A stretch of 64,000 nucleotides of DNA from Mesorhizobium sp. WSM3859 (GCF_002295065.1 NZ_NSGG01000020.1:1-64000); one strand, 5' to 3'. Positions 43,354 to 54,127 are shown, numbered from the stretch's first letter. Notes: generated from the letters alone by a model not told the origin. Program-made: numbers and translations.

Positions 43354-43974
43354 ATGGAATTCCTCACCACGCATGACGAGCTGAGGACGATTTACAAGAC
43401 GCCCCGGCCGACCGACGGCCCGATCCGCAAGGAGCTGAAAAGCCTCGACGGCCATTGCCGCTCCTTCATCGGCAAGAGCCCCTTCGTGCTGATCGGCTCC
43501 TCCGACGGCGCCGGCAATGCCGACGTGACGCCCAAGGGCGACAAGCCCGGCTTCACCGCCATCCTCGACAACAACACCATCGCCATTCCAGACCGTCCCG
43601 GCAACAACCGTCTGGACACGCTGGAAAACATCATCCGCAACCCGTCGGTCGGGCTGCTCTTCCTCATCCCCGGCATGAACGAGACGCTGCGCGTCAACGG
43701 CGACGCTCGCATCACGGTCGATTCCGGCCTGCGCGGGCGGCTGGCCGTCGACGGCAAGGAGCCGCAGAGCGTGATCGTGGTGACGGTCAAGGCCGCCTAC
43801 ATGCACTGCGCCAAGGCCTTCATGCGCTCCGATCTGTGGAAGCCCGAGACCTGGTACGACCGCGCCACCCTGCCGACGCTCGGCCAGATCATCCGCGACC
43901 AGCTGGCATTAACCGAAAGCGCCGGCGAGATCGACCGCGAGCTGGACGACGATTACCGGCAGACCATGTGGTAG
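43354..43974 (+). CDS. PPOX-class flavin-binding protein
   Basis: A 206-residue pyridoxamine 5'-phosphate oxidase-like protein. FVLIGSSDGAGNADVTPKGD and LDNNTIAIPDRPGNNRLDTL are the FMN-site strands, followed by FLIPGMNETLRVNG. It is of the MSMEG_1061 type; the family binds FMN or F420. The substrate is unknown. It starts 15 bases after yciB. Confidence 0.85.
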   Translation: MEFLTTHDELRTIYKTPRPTDGPIRKELKSLDGHCRSFIGKSPFVLIGSSDGAGNADVTPKGDKPGFTAILDNNTIAIPDRPGNNRLDTLENIIRNPSVGLLFLIPGMNETLRVNGDARITVDSGLRGRLAVDGKEPQSVIVVTVKAAYMHCAKAFMRSDLWKPETWYDRATLPTLGQIIRDQLALTESAGEIDRELDDDYRQTMW

Positions 43975-44010
43975 GCTTTGCGGACGACTCATCTTTCGTC
44001 CGGCTCTCCC

Positions 44011-44544
44011 TTGATCGAAATCATTGCCATATCCGGCAGCCTGCGCGCCGCCTCGACGAACTCCGCCCTGCTGGCGGCTTTGGCCGCCAATACGCCCGCG
44101 GACTGCCGTGTCGAGGTTTATGACGGCCTCGGCCGCCTGCCGATCTTCAATCCGGACGATGAGGGCGAGCGGACGCCGCCGGAAGCCGTGCGCCTGATCG
44201 AGATGATCACCCGGGCTGATGGTGTCATCGTCTCCTGCCCGGAATATGCGCATGGCGTGCCCGGCGGCATGAAGAACGCGCTCGACTGGCTGGTGTCGCG
44301 CGACGCCGCCGTCGGCAAGCCTGCGATGCTGGTCCACGCCTCGCCCCGCTCGCTCTACGCGCGGGCGGCGCTCGCCGAGGTGATGCGGACAATGTCGTTC
44401 GCGATGTATGAGGAGCCGGCGCTGGAGATCGCGCTGCTGGGGAAGAAGCTGGGGGAGGTGGAGGCTATTTTGGCACAGCCCGCGAACTGCCAAGCGATGC
44501 GCGATGTGGTCCAGGGCTTCGTGGAGTTTATGCGCGGGCGATGA
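44011..44544 (+). CDS. NAD(P)H-dependent FMN reductase family protein
   Basis: About 177 residues with a flavodoxin-like fold. The FMN phosphate loop is ISGSLRAASTN, and SCPEYAHGVPGGMKNALDWL is the quinone-reductase signature. Function is probably FMN- or quinone-reducing. The start is uncertain: a TTG at 44011 places the first strand correctly, and a TTG at 43978 would add 11 residues. Neither has a strong ribosome-binding site, so coupling to the PPOX gene is possible. Confidence 0.85.
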   Translation: MIEIIAISGSLRAASTNSALLAALAANTPADCRVEVYDGLGRLPIFNPDDEGERTPPEAVRLIEMITRADGVIVSCPEYAHGVPGGMKNALDWLVSRDAAVGKPAMLVHASPRSLYARAALAEVMRTMSFAMYEEPALEIALLGKKLGEVEAILAQPANCQAMRDVVQGFVEFMRGR

Positions 44545-44550
44545 GTGGTC

Positions 44551-44731
44551 TTCCCTTCTCCCCTTGTGGGAGAAGGTGGATCGGCGCGCAGCGCCGAGAC
44601 GGATGAGGGGTGTTCCAGCGGAGTGAGACGTTGGCGACCTCGTCGCTGCACGAACGGTGTCGCCAAGCTGGAACACCCCTCATCCGACCTCGCTTAGCAA
44701 GGCCACCTTCTCCCACAAGGGGAGAAGGGAG
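44551..44731. repeat. Family B inverted-repeat element
   Basis: The left arm begins CTTCTCCCCTTGTGGGAGAA and runs through GGCGCGCAGCGCCGAGACGG to GAGGGGTGTTCCAGC. The right arm mirrors this from GCTGGAACACCCCTCATCCG to CTCCCACAAGGGGAGAAG. It lies between convergent genes. Confidence 0.9.
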
Positions 44732-44735
44732 AGCC

Positions 44736-44942
44736 CTACCCCTTCCGAAGCGTCTCGACATCGGTCTTGCCGACATACCAGTCGCGGGCATTGACCTCCT
44801 CGAACACCACCCAGACATCGTTGTTGCCAAGCCCGGTGGCGTCCATGATGGCTGACGTCACCTTCTTGGCGATGTCAGCCTTCTTGCCGGCCGGATCGGC
44901 GGCGATCACTTCCTTGACGATGCGGATGTTGACGAATGGCAT
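44736..44942 (-). CDS. 4-oxalocrotonate tautomerase family protein
   Basis: A 68-residue tautomerase. After removal of Met, Pro-1 (MPFVNIRIVKE) is the catalytic base. The arginine/lysine-rich helix 1 and a C-terminal NDVWVVFEEVNARDWYVG fit the family. The substrate is unknown. The upstream codons before MPFVN are not family-like, so I exclude them. Confidence 0.88.
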   Translation of the reverse strand: MPFVNIRIVKEVIAADPAGKKADIAKKVTSAIMDATGLGNNDVWVVFEEVNARDWYVGKTDVETLRKG

Positions 44943-45101
44943 GATGTCCTCCCCTTGGGTTCTGCCGGTTGGCGTCGGGCGACGGTTTGGCAATTCGCTC
45001 CGGCAAAGCGGATGGCGTTGGTTGCGGGAACCGCAGCGCGGCCGGCGCTGCGGGAATGCGCAGAAAGGCCAACAATGGCCAGAGAAGCGCCCTGAACAGC
45101 T

Positions 45102-46022
45102 TCAATAGGTCTTGGCCCCGTTCACCATCAGCCGCACCATATAGAGCGAGGTGGTGCCGGCGATGTAGAGGCAGTTGAGCTTGTTGCCGCCGAACACGCA
45201 GTTGGCGGTCACTTCCGGCACCTTGACCTTGCCGATCAGCGTGCCGTCCGGGTCGTAGCAATGGATGCCGTCGGCAGCGCTTGTCCAGATACGCCCGTCG
45301 GAATCGAGCCGGAACCCGTCGAACAGGCCGGCGGTGCAGTCGGCGAACACCTTGCCGCCGGAAACCTTCTTGCCGTGCTTGCCAACATTGAAGACCCGCA
45401 TATGCGCCGGGTTCTTCTCGCCATGCGTGCGGCCGGTGTCGACAACATAGAGCAGGCTTTCGTCCAGCGAGAAGGCGAGCCCGTTCGGCCGCACCATGTC
45501 GGTGATGACGGCCTCGACATCGCCGGTATCCGGGTCGACGCGGTAGACGTTGCAGTTGCCGATCTCGCTTTCGGCCTTGTCGCCCTCATAGTCTGTGTCG
45601 ATGCCGTAGCTAGGATCGGTGAACCAGATCGAGCCGTCAGAGCGCACCACCACGTCGTTGGGCGAGTTCAGTCGCTTGCCTTTCCATTTGTCGGCGATGG
45701 TGGTGACCGAGCCGTCGAATTCGGTGCGGCTAACGCGGCGGCCGGAATGCTCGCAGGTCACCAGCCGTCCCTGCCGGTCGACCGTGTTGCCGTTGGAATT
45801 GCCGGACGGCTGCCGGAACACGCTGACGCTGCCGTCGGTCTCGTCATAGCGCAGCATGCGGTTGTTCGGGATGTCGGACCAGACGACATAGCGGCCGGCG
45901 GCGAACCATGCCGGCCCTTCCGCCCAGCGGCATCCGGTGAACAGCTTTTCCACCTGCGCGCTGCCGTTGAACAGGCGCGCGAAGCGCGGATCGAGAACTT
46001 CGTAATAGTCAGCGGCCGCCAT
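45102..46022 (-). CDS. SMP-30/gluconolactonase family protein
   Basis: A 306-residue six-bladed propeller hydrolase. GCRWAEGPAWFAAGRYVVWSD contains the metal-binding Glu, and RLNSPNDVVVRSDGSIWFTD and RPNGLAFSLDESLLYVVDTG supply the Asn/Asp ligands. It most likely hydrolyses a sugar lactone; the sugar is not identifiable. The start at MAAADYYEVL is preferred. The tautomerase gene follows on the same strand 159 bases downstream. Confidence 0.92.
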   Translation of the reverse strand: MAAADYYEVLDPRFARLFNGSAQVEKLFTGCRWAEGPAWFAAGRYVVWSDIPNNRMLRYDETDGSVSVFRQPSGNSNGNTVDRQGRLVTCEHSGRRVSRTEFDGSVTTIADKWKGKRLNSPNDVVVRSDGSIWFTDPSYGIDTDYEGDKAESEIGNCNVYRVDPDTGDVEAVITDMVRPNGLAFSLDESLLYVVDTGRTHGEKNPAHMRVFNVGKHGKKVSGGKVFADCTAGLFDGFRLDSDGRIWTSAADGIHCYDPDGTLIGKVKVPEVTANCVFGGNKLNCLYIAGTTSLYMVRLMVNGAKTY

Positions 46023-46200
46023 GCGTTTCCTCCCAGCATCAGGTGACGGGCGGATCAAGCCAGCCTGAGGGCAATCTGGCAAGACGGCAGGCCTGTAATT
46101 TGTATGACAAAACGGATGAGAAATGCGTGAAGCGTGCGTCGCAGGTCGCCATGCCGGATGCGGGGACCGGTTAGCCCGCGGTTAACCCGCTATGCGCTGG

Positions 46201-46241
46201 TTGCAATGGTGCATTGCAACATCTTTCTTTTGCAACGCACC
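46201..46241. promoter_or_regulatory. Nested palindromes upstream of the DUF1127 gene
   Basis: TTGCAATG-GTG-CATTGCAA (46201-46219) is a perfect 8-bp inverted repeat. TGGTGCATTGC (46207-46217) also pairs with GCAACGCACCA (46231-46241) with one G-T pair. It lies about 75-115 bases before the ATG. An operator or a 5' leader switch is possible. DUF1127 genes of Brucella are controlled by the LysR-type regulator VtlR, which makes an operator plausible. Confidence 0.45.
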
Positions 46242-46315
46242 ATTCCTATGTCATGCTGGCAATCGTCAGGGAGGAACAACCGGCCGCACCAGTGCGGCAT
46301 GAAAGGAACCCTGTC

Positions 46316-46480
46316 ATGTTCGACAATCTTGTCTCCCGCGCCCGCGCCAGCATCGCCAAGCGCCGCCAGTACAACCGCCTCGTCGCCGAAATCGAGAACC
46401 TGTCCGGCCGCGATCTCGCCGATCTGCGCGCCGACCGTTCCGAGATGCTCTATCAGATCCACAAGCAGATCTACGGCTGA
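46316..46480 (+). CDS. DUF1127 small basic protein
   Basis: A 54-residue, Arg-rich protein with the DUF1127 helix pair (RRQYNRLVAEIENLSGRDLA, then DLRADRSEMLYQIHKQIYG). Related rhizobial and Brucella microproteins act in stress, fucose or phosphate-linked regulation and may bind RNA. The role here is not known. It has a GAAAGGAA ribosome-binding site. A palindrome upstream may control it. Confidence 0.88.
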   Translation: MFDNLVSRARASIAKRRQYNRLVAEIENLSGRDLADLRADRSEMLYQIHKQIYG

Positions 46481-46497
46481 GTCTTCCGGTCGAGGGG

Positions 46498-46643
46498 AGA
46501 TCCCCCTCACCCGGATTGCCAACCGAATTGCGAAGGGCAATTCGGGGCAATCCGACCTCTCCCCCAGGGGAGAGGAGTAGGTAAGCGCCGGCGCCAACCT
46601 CTTCTCCCCTCGGGGTGGCCGCGAAGCGGCCGGATGAGGGGGC
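46498..46643. repeat. Family B-like inverted repeat between DUF1127 and ccmG
   Basis: TCCCCCTCACCCGGATTGCC and a nested CCGAATTGCGAAGGGCAATTCGG palindrome lead to CGACCTCTCCCCCAGGGGAG. The right end is CTTCTCCCCTCGGGGTGGCC then GCCGGATGAGGGGG. It can fold in several ways. It lies between convergent genes and may serve as terminator for both. Confidence 0.75.
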
Positions 46644-46644
46644 G

Positions 46645-47223
46645 TCAACCCGGCGCCGCCAGCGCCTTCTCGATCTGCGGCAACAGCAGCGCCTTCACAG
46701 AGTCGGGCGTCAGCGGCCCGACATGCTTGTAGGCGATCTTGCCGTCCTTGCCGACGACGAAGGTTTCCGGCACGCCATAGACGCCCCAGTCGATTGCCGC
46801 GCGTCCGGCCGGGTCGACTCCGATCGCCTGATACGGATTGCCGAGATCGCCGAGGAAGCGGCGGGCATTTTCCGGCTGGTCCTTGTAGTTCAGCGCCGCA
46901 AGCGTGAAGCTCTTGTCCTGCGACAGGCCGAGCAGCACCGGATGCTCTTCGCGGCACGGCGCACACCAGGACGCGAACACATTGACCAGCGTCACCCTGC
47001 CAGCAAAACTTTTGGAATCGAGCCCCGGCAGGTTCACCCCTTCGAGCGGCGGCAGGCTGGTCTGCGGCGCCGGCAGGCCGATCAGCGCCGAGGGGATTTC
47101 GGAAGTGTCGCGGCCCGACAGAAGCTGCGACAGGAACAGCCCCGCCAGTCCCAGAAATACCAAGAGCGGCAAAAGCACGAACAAGCGGCGGCGCGGCGCC
47201 TGCGCTTCGGTTTCGTTACTCAC
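46645..47223 (-). CDS. ccmG: Cytochrome c maturation thiol-disulfide oxidoreductase
   Basis: A 192-residue membrane-anchored thioredoxin-fold protein (CcmG/DsbE/CycY). The N-terminal anchor is about 13-35. The active site is W86-C87-A-P-C90 in FASWCAPCREEHP, and the cis-Pro loop is YGVPETFVV. It keeps apocytochrome CxxCH thiols reduced in the periplasm. A GTG start overlapping the ccmD stop (GTGA) fits translational coupling; the longer open frame upstream shadows ccmD. Confidence 0.95.
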   Translation of the reverse strand: MSNETEAQAPRRRLFVLLPLLVFLGLAGLFLSQLLSGRDTSEIPSALIGLPAPQTSLPPLEGVNLPGLDSKSFAGRVTLVNVFASWCAPCREEHPVLLGLSQDKSFTLAALNYKDQPENARRFLGDLGNPYQAIGVDPAGRAAIDWGVYGVPETFVVGKDGKIAYKHVGPLTPDSVKALLLPQIEKALAAPG

Positions 47224-47393
47224 GATTTTGCCGCTCCGGATTTGTCGGAACGCCTGCGCACACCAGCAGCTTCCAGCGCCGCGAGCTCGCGCTTGCGCGC
47301 CCGCTGGTCGAGCAGGATCCAGCCGATCAGCGCAGCCAGCACGATCGCTGTGATGGCATAGGCAGCGGTGACGAAGAGGGCGTGCGCGCTCAT
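47220..47393 (-). CDS. ccmD: Heme exporter accessory protein CcmD
   Basis: A 57-residue protein: MSAHALFVTAAYAITAIVLA starts one transmembrane helix (about 6-26), followed by a basic cytosolic tail with LDQRARKRELAALEAAGVRR. This is the standard CcmD layout. In System I it helps release holoCcmE from the CcmABC complex. It overlaps ccmG (GTGA). ccmC, expected just upstream, is absent. Confidence 0.92.
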   Translation of the reverse strand: MSAHALFVTAAYAITAIVLAALIGWILLDQRARKRELAALEAAGVRRRSDKSGAAKS

Positions 47394-47475
47394 TCTCGAT
47401 CCAAAACTTGTGACGGTCGTTCATAGCGATGCCGATCGCCGGCCGCAATGAACGCCGTCTGCGGCGGATTTGCGG

Positions 47476-47859
47476 TCACAACGAGCCTGACTGCAGGATG
47501 CCGGTTATGCCGATGATGCGCATCCACCGGCACGTCAGCGACAGCCGGACCGCTCCCTCGCAGTTAAGCAGTATCTTGCCGTCCTCGTCCCACATCCGGA
47601 TCGCACTCGAGCCGTGACTACGGAATTTGCGAAGGCTGATCGTCTCGACCGCCATGAACTCCAGGGTAAAGGATACCGCGTTGAACTCGCGCCATTTGGC
47701 GGGAGGGCGATAGGGGAGCACCGTCGAAATGAACGACAGACGCATGCAGGGCCCGTCGCGGTTCATATCGGCTGACGTGACCTCGACGGACGACAGATCG
47801 GGGTAGTTGCCGTAGATATTTTGCAGAAAGATCGGGTTCTCAATCCGCAGCGGCCACAT
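47476..47859 (-). CDS. Imm50-like immunity protein in the ccmC position
   Basis: A 127-residue soluble protein. MWPLRIENPIFLQNIYGNYP, then SSVEVTSADMNRDGP, LSFISTVLPYRPPAKWREFN and AVSFTLEFMAVETISLRKF match what I know of Immunity protein 50 (Pfam Imm50), which occurs in polymorphic-toxin loci. The match is by eye. It begins inside the ccmB stop (ATGA) and ends 82 bases before ccmD. Base composition is lower: 53-58% G+C in two 60-base blocks I counted, against 78% in a ccmB block. No toxin gene is adjacent. The WWD heme-handling motif of CcmC is not present. Confidence 0.65.
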   Translation of the reverse strand: MWPLRIENPIFLQNIYGNYPDLSSVEVTSADMNRDGPCMRLSFISTVLPYRPPAKWREFNAVSFTLEFMAVETISLRKFRSHGSSAIRMWDEDGKILLNCEGAVRLSLTCRWMRIIGITGILQSGSL

Positions 47860-48524
47860 CAATCCGTCCCGTGCCGTAATGCGAGCGCCGCGGCCAGCGG
47901 CCCGACCACGGCAAGAAACAGTGTCAGCGCGGCAAGAATGAGGAAGGGCTGCAGGAACGGCGCCGGATCGGCGACGGCGCCATAGCTTGCCGAAACGCCG
48001 AATATCAGCACTGGAATGGTGAGCGGCAGCACCAGGACCGAAATCAAAAGCCCGCCGCGCGGCAGCGCCACCGCCACTGCCGCACCCGCCGCGCCGATGA
48101 AGGTGATGGCCGGCGTGCCGACGAGTAGCGTGAGCGCCGTGGCGCCGATCCCCAGCGGCTCCATGTTCATGAACAGGCCGAGCAGGGGTGCCGCGACCAC
48201 CAGCGGCAGCACGCTGCCCGTCCAATGCGCCAGGCATTTCGTCAGCACCGTCAATGCCAGCATGTGACGGTCGCCGTTGAGCACCAGGAGGTCGAGCGAG
48301 CCGTCCTCGCGGTCGGCCTGGAACAGCCGGTCGAGGCCGAGCAGGCAGGCGAGCAGGGCTGCGATCCACAGGATCGCCGGGCCGATGCGCGACAACAGGT
48401 TGAGGTCGGGCCCGACGCCGAACGGTATGGTGACGATGACGGCGAGAAAGAAGATGACGCCGATCAAGGCGCCGCCGCCGGCGCGGATGGAGAGGCGGAT
48501 GTCGCGGAGGAAGAGGGACCACAT
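47859..48524 (-). CDS. ccmB: Heme exporter protein CcmB
   Basis: A 221-residue inner-membrane protein with six helices. LFLRDIRLSIRAGGGALIGV at the start, LFQADREDGSLDLLVLNGDR and LLVGTPAITFIGAAGAAVAV are family features. It forms the CcmAB ABC complex that drives release of holoCcmE. The start MWSLFL is chosen because the upstream open frame is repeat-encoded. A family A element separates it from ccmA. Confidence 0.95.
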   Translation of the reverse strand: MWSLFLRDIRLSIRAGGGALIGVIFFLAVIVTIPFGVGPDLNLLSRIGPAILWIAALLACLLGLDRLFQADREDGSLDLLVLNGDRHMLALTVLTKCLAHWTGSVLPLVVAAPLLGLFMNMEPLGIGATALTLLVGTPAITFIGAAGAAVAVALPRGGLLISVLVLPLTIPVLIFGVSASYGAVADPAPFLQPFLILAALTLFLAVVGPLAAALALRHGTD

Positions 48525-48561
48525 TACGTCGTGGTTCCTTTGCAAGGTTTGCGTTCCTTCG

Positions 48562-48719
48562 CGCCCCCCTCTGGCCTGCCGGACATCTCCCCCACAAGGG
48601 GGGAGATTGGCCGTTTCGGCGCCCCGCTTACTCTTTCGACGTCGGCTATTGGCGAAATCGCCGGCGACGTCTGATCTCCCCCCAAGTGGGGGAGATGGCC
48701 GGCAGGCCAGAGGGGGGCG
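48562..48719. repeat. Family A composite element between ccmA and ccmB (~158 bp)
   Basis: Arms at 48562-48607 and 48674-48719. The centre, read on the minus strand, has CGTCGCCGGCGATTTCGCC and ends AACGGCCAATCTCC, so it is the same unit as at 34252 and 62378 in the other orientation. It splits two genes that are normally adjacent and may form a strong hairpin in their transcript. Confidence 0.9.
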
Positions 48720-48735
48720 CCGTAGAGCACCGACA

Positions 48736-49344
48736 TCAAAGAACCTGCCCCATCCCCAACGCCTTCGCCCGCTCCAGCCCCAGCGGCAAATGCGTGGCCG
48801 CCACCACGATCCCTCCATCCTCGAGATGGCCCCGCATCAGCCCCGCGAACCTTTCCTCCGACGCCTTGTCCAGCCCCGCCGTCGGCTCGTCGAGCAGCCA
48901 GATCGGCCGCCTGCTGACCAGAAGCTTGGCGATCGACACCCGCCGCCTTTGCCCGGTCGACAGATAGCCGAAGGGCAGATGCCCGAGGCCGCCGAGCGCA
49001 ACCGTCTCCAGCGCCTCGTCGACGCTCAACGCCGGTTCGCCCTGGAAAGCCCGCCAGAAGCCGAGATTCTCCTCGATGCTGAGCGCCGCCTTCATTGCGT
49101 TGAGATGACCTAGATAATGCGAGGCGGAGGCGACGGTCGGAAAAACCTCGCCCCCGCCTTCGACAAGCACCTTGCCCCCGGCAACCGGCAGCAGACCGGC
49201 GACAATTCTCAGCAGAGTCGATTTGCCCGAGCCGTTCGGGCCGGTGACGATGAGCGCCTCGCCCTGGTCGAGCGCAAAGCCGATATTGGAGAAAACCGTC
49301 TCGCCGCCGCGCTCGCCGCCTAAATTTTCGGCGATCAGCCGCAT
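48736..49344 (-). CDS. ccmA: Cytochrome c biogenesis ATP-binding protein
   Basis: A 202-residue ABC ATPase of the Ccm System I. Walker A is GPNGSGKST (35-43), the signature is LSTGQRRRVSIAKLL, Walker B is WLLDEP and the switch His is in VAATHLPL. It powers CcmE release with CcmB. The start MRLIAENL is preferred to MLPGRAR upstream. It is divergent from acnA; the 283-bp space between them shows no gene. Confidence 0.95.
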   Translation of the reverse strand: MRLIAENLGGERGGETVFSNIGFALDQGEALIVTGPNGSGKSTLLRIVAGLLPVAGGKVLVEGGGEVFPTVASASHYLGHLNAMKAALSIEENLGFWRAFQGEPALSVDEALETVALGGLGHLPFGYLSTGQRRRVSIAKLLVSRRPIWLLDEPTAGLDKASEERFAGLMRGHLEDGGIVVAATHLPLGLERAKALGMGQVL

Positions 49345-49627
49345 TCTTGCCCGTCCCGGAAGCACCGTTTCGGAGCCGTTTCCGGCTCACGCAAATTCGT
49401 CTTTCGACTGTCTAGAACTATTCCAGGAAATTCTCTATATGCGGATCATCCGTGCCAGCGGTCGGCGCGGGATCAGGATTAGCGCCGAACCAGCGCACGC
49501 GCCGCCTTGAACGGCTCGGGTTGCTTGGGAACGGACAGCGGAAATGGCCGTACCCGCACCTTTGCGCGTGATTGCATGCCAACGGCGTCCGTTCCCTTTC
49601 AGGCTGAACAGACAAGGACGGATCGCC

Positions 49628-52318
<2,691 letters not shown>

Positions 52319-52434
52319 AATAGCGAGTAGTGAGTAGTGAAAAATAGCGAGTAGTGAGTAGTGAATTAGTGAGTAGGGGAACAAGCACTACTCGCTACTC
52401 GCTACTCGCTACTCACTACTCACTACTCACTACG
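52319..52434. repeat. Inverted array of TAGTGAG-type tandem units
   Basis: The left arm (52319-52377) is made of repeated AGCGAGTAGTGAGTAGTGAA units. The right arm (52385-52433) is made of ACTACTCGCTACTCGCTACT and ACTCACTACT units. The arms can pair over more than 40 bp. It lies between convergent genes and includes the stop codon of the gene on the right, so it can act as a two-way terminator. Confidence 0.92.
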
Positions 52435-52920
52435 CCGATCCCGCCAGATTGTACCAGCTGGCCCGGTTGCCGATGGCCGCCTCCCACGCCCCGAAAAAGA
52501 CGAGCGCCAGGAAGGGCGGCAGATAGCTGGTGGTGCCGTTGGAGGCGATGCGCAGCCAGTCCGGCACGGCAAAGGTGATCAGCCCGGCCACGACATAGAA
52601 GGCGACGAAGATGAGGATCGCCTTGCTCCATGACATGCCGAGGAAACGGCGCAGGTTGAACAGCGTGTAGGCCAGCGTGAAGCCGGCGATCGGCAGGATG
52701 TCGGCCCAGATCGTGCCTTTGCTGGCGAAGGTATGGAACGAGGTCGAGCCGATTCCGATCACCACCACCCACAAGGCCATCACCTCGGCGAAGGTGCCGG
52801 TTCTGTACCGCCGCACTTGCCGGACGCCCCACAGTCCCGCGGCAATGAAAGCCAGGTTGGTCAAGCATTAGCTGGCTCCGCCCGAAGTCCCTGACCGGTG
52901 CGTTCGCAATAGATATCGAC
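52430..52920 (-). pseudogene. Ceramidase-family membrane protein gene, frameshifted
   Basis: The intact part (52430-52864, TTG start, 144 residues) has about five helices. TNLAFIAAGLWGVRQVRR, GIGSTSFHTFASKGTIWADI and LPIAGFTLAYTLFNLRRFLG resemble the PF05875 ceramidase family. The family N-terminus is present just upstream in another frame: 52920-52864 reads VDIYCERTGQGLRAEPANA before a TGA. One missing base near 52865 would join the two. A stop (ATG-TAG) also lies just ahead of the first part. This is a recent loss, a sequencing error or programmed recoding. Confidence 0.65.
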
Positions 52921-53127
52921 AGGGGTCAGGAGAGCTTCCTACATGATGAGGATGCTGCTCCCGAATCGAACCGCGCCCTGAAATGCAAGGGCTTCCCCTA
53001 TTGGCCCCTTACCTGCGGTTGCAACAGCAAAATTTCACCGCAACGTGACTTCCCGTTGACTGGCGCTTCTGCCACATATTTTAGCAATCAGAAAAGGCCG
53101 GCGTCACCGGCGGGAATTGGAAAAGGC

Positions 53128-53931
53128 ATGGCATTTCGAGGACGATTGCGGCTTGCGGCAGTGGCGCTGGCCCTTACGGCGTTGGGCGGCGTGGCCCTGG
53201 CAGCCGAGTCTGAGAAGGCCGCGACCGACAAGCCTCAAATCGGCAAGCCCCAAACCGACAGACCCTTGGGCGTGGTCGAATTGTTCACCAGCCAGGGCTG
53301 CAGTTCCTGTCCGCCGGCCGACGAGTTCTTCGCCGAGCTCGCCGGCAAGGACAACATCATCGCGCTCGCCTACCATGTCAATTACTGGGACTATCTCGGC
53401 TGGCAGGACACGCTGAGCACCAAGGAGAACACCGAGCGTCAGTACGATTACATGCGCGCCTTCGGCAGCCGCTCGGTCTACACGCCGCAGGCCGTCATCA
53501 ACGGCCGCAGCCATGTCAACGGCGCCAGCCGCAAGGATGTCGACGGCGCCTTGGCGCGCATGGACAGGACCGGCGACGGCATGCGGGTCGCCATCAAGGT
53601 GAGCCGCACCAGCGACCGCGTCATGATAGACGCCGGCGATGCCGGCAGCGGCCCGGCGGACGCCCATGTGGTGATCGTCTATTTCGATCCGCCGCAGATG
53701 GTAAAGATCGGCCAGGGTGAGAACAGCGGCCGCAGCCTGACCTACTGGAACGCCGTTTCCGACATCCAGACCGCCGGCATGTGGCACGGCAAGGCGCAGC
53801 GTTACGAATTGCCGATGACCGAGATCGCCAAGAAGGGCGGCTGCGCGGTGCTGCTGCAGTCGGTCGGCAAGGACGGCATGCCCGGCCCGATCCTCGGCGC
53901 CGCCTTCATCCACAAGCCGGATCGGCTTTAG
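53128..53931 (+). CDS. DUF1223 family secreted protein
   Basis: A 267-residue protein with a Sec signal peptide (cleavage near VALAAES, residue 24-25). The thioredoxin-like domain starts GVVELFTSQGCSSCPPADEF, with a CSSC redox-like motif. HVNYWDYLGWQD, SVYTPQAVINGRSHVNGA and ILGAAFIHKP are DUF1223 hallmarks. It is probably periplasmic; the function is unknown. Start MAFRGRL gives the signal peptide; the longer frame upstream is not needed. Confidence 0.9.
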   Translation: MAFRGRLRLAAVALALTALGGVALAAESEKAATDKPQIGKPQTDRPLGVVELFTSQGCSSCPPADEFFAELAGKDNIIALAYHVNYWDYLGWQDTLSTKENTERQYDYMRAFGSRSVYTPQAVINGRSHVNGASRKDVDGALARMDRTGDGMRVAIKVSRTSDRVMIDAGDAGSGPADAHVVIVYFDPPQMVKIGQGENSGRSLTYWNAVSDIQTAGMWHGKAQRYELPMTEIAKKGGCAVLLQSVGKDGMPGPILGAAFIHKPDRL

Positions 53932-53937
53932 CTTTTT

Positions 53938-54111
53938 CCCTTCTCCCCTTGTGGGAGAAGGTGTCGCCGAAGGCGACGGATGAGGGGTGCTCCAGCTTGG
54001 CGGTGCCGCTTATCCGGTCAGAATTCGCCGACCTCTCACTCCGCTGGAACACCCCTCATCCGTCTCGGCGCTACGCGCCGATCCACCTTCTCCCACAAGG
54101 GGAGAAGGGAG
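53938..54111. repeat. Family B inverted-repeat element
   Basis: The left arm CCCTTCTCCCCTTGTGGGAG...GATGAGGGGTGCTCCAGC and right arm GCTGGAACACCCCTCATCCG...CTCCCACAAGGGGAGAAG surround about 50 unrelated bases. The right arm carries CTCGGCGCTACGCGCCGA, absent from the left, so the arms come from different subtypes. Confidence 0.9.
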
Positions 54112-54127
54112 AGCCCCGCCAGCCCAT

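Noticed and set aside
47476..48597. A 373-codon frame covering ccmB and the Imm50-like gene
   Set aside because: Only its last 127 codons have protein-like composition. The first part is an Arg/Pro-rich shadow of ccmB in another frame.
52319..52434. Short repeats as a CRISPR array
   Set aside because: The units are 7-10 bp, without spacers of uniform length, and mirrored rather than direct. No cas genes are present.
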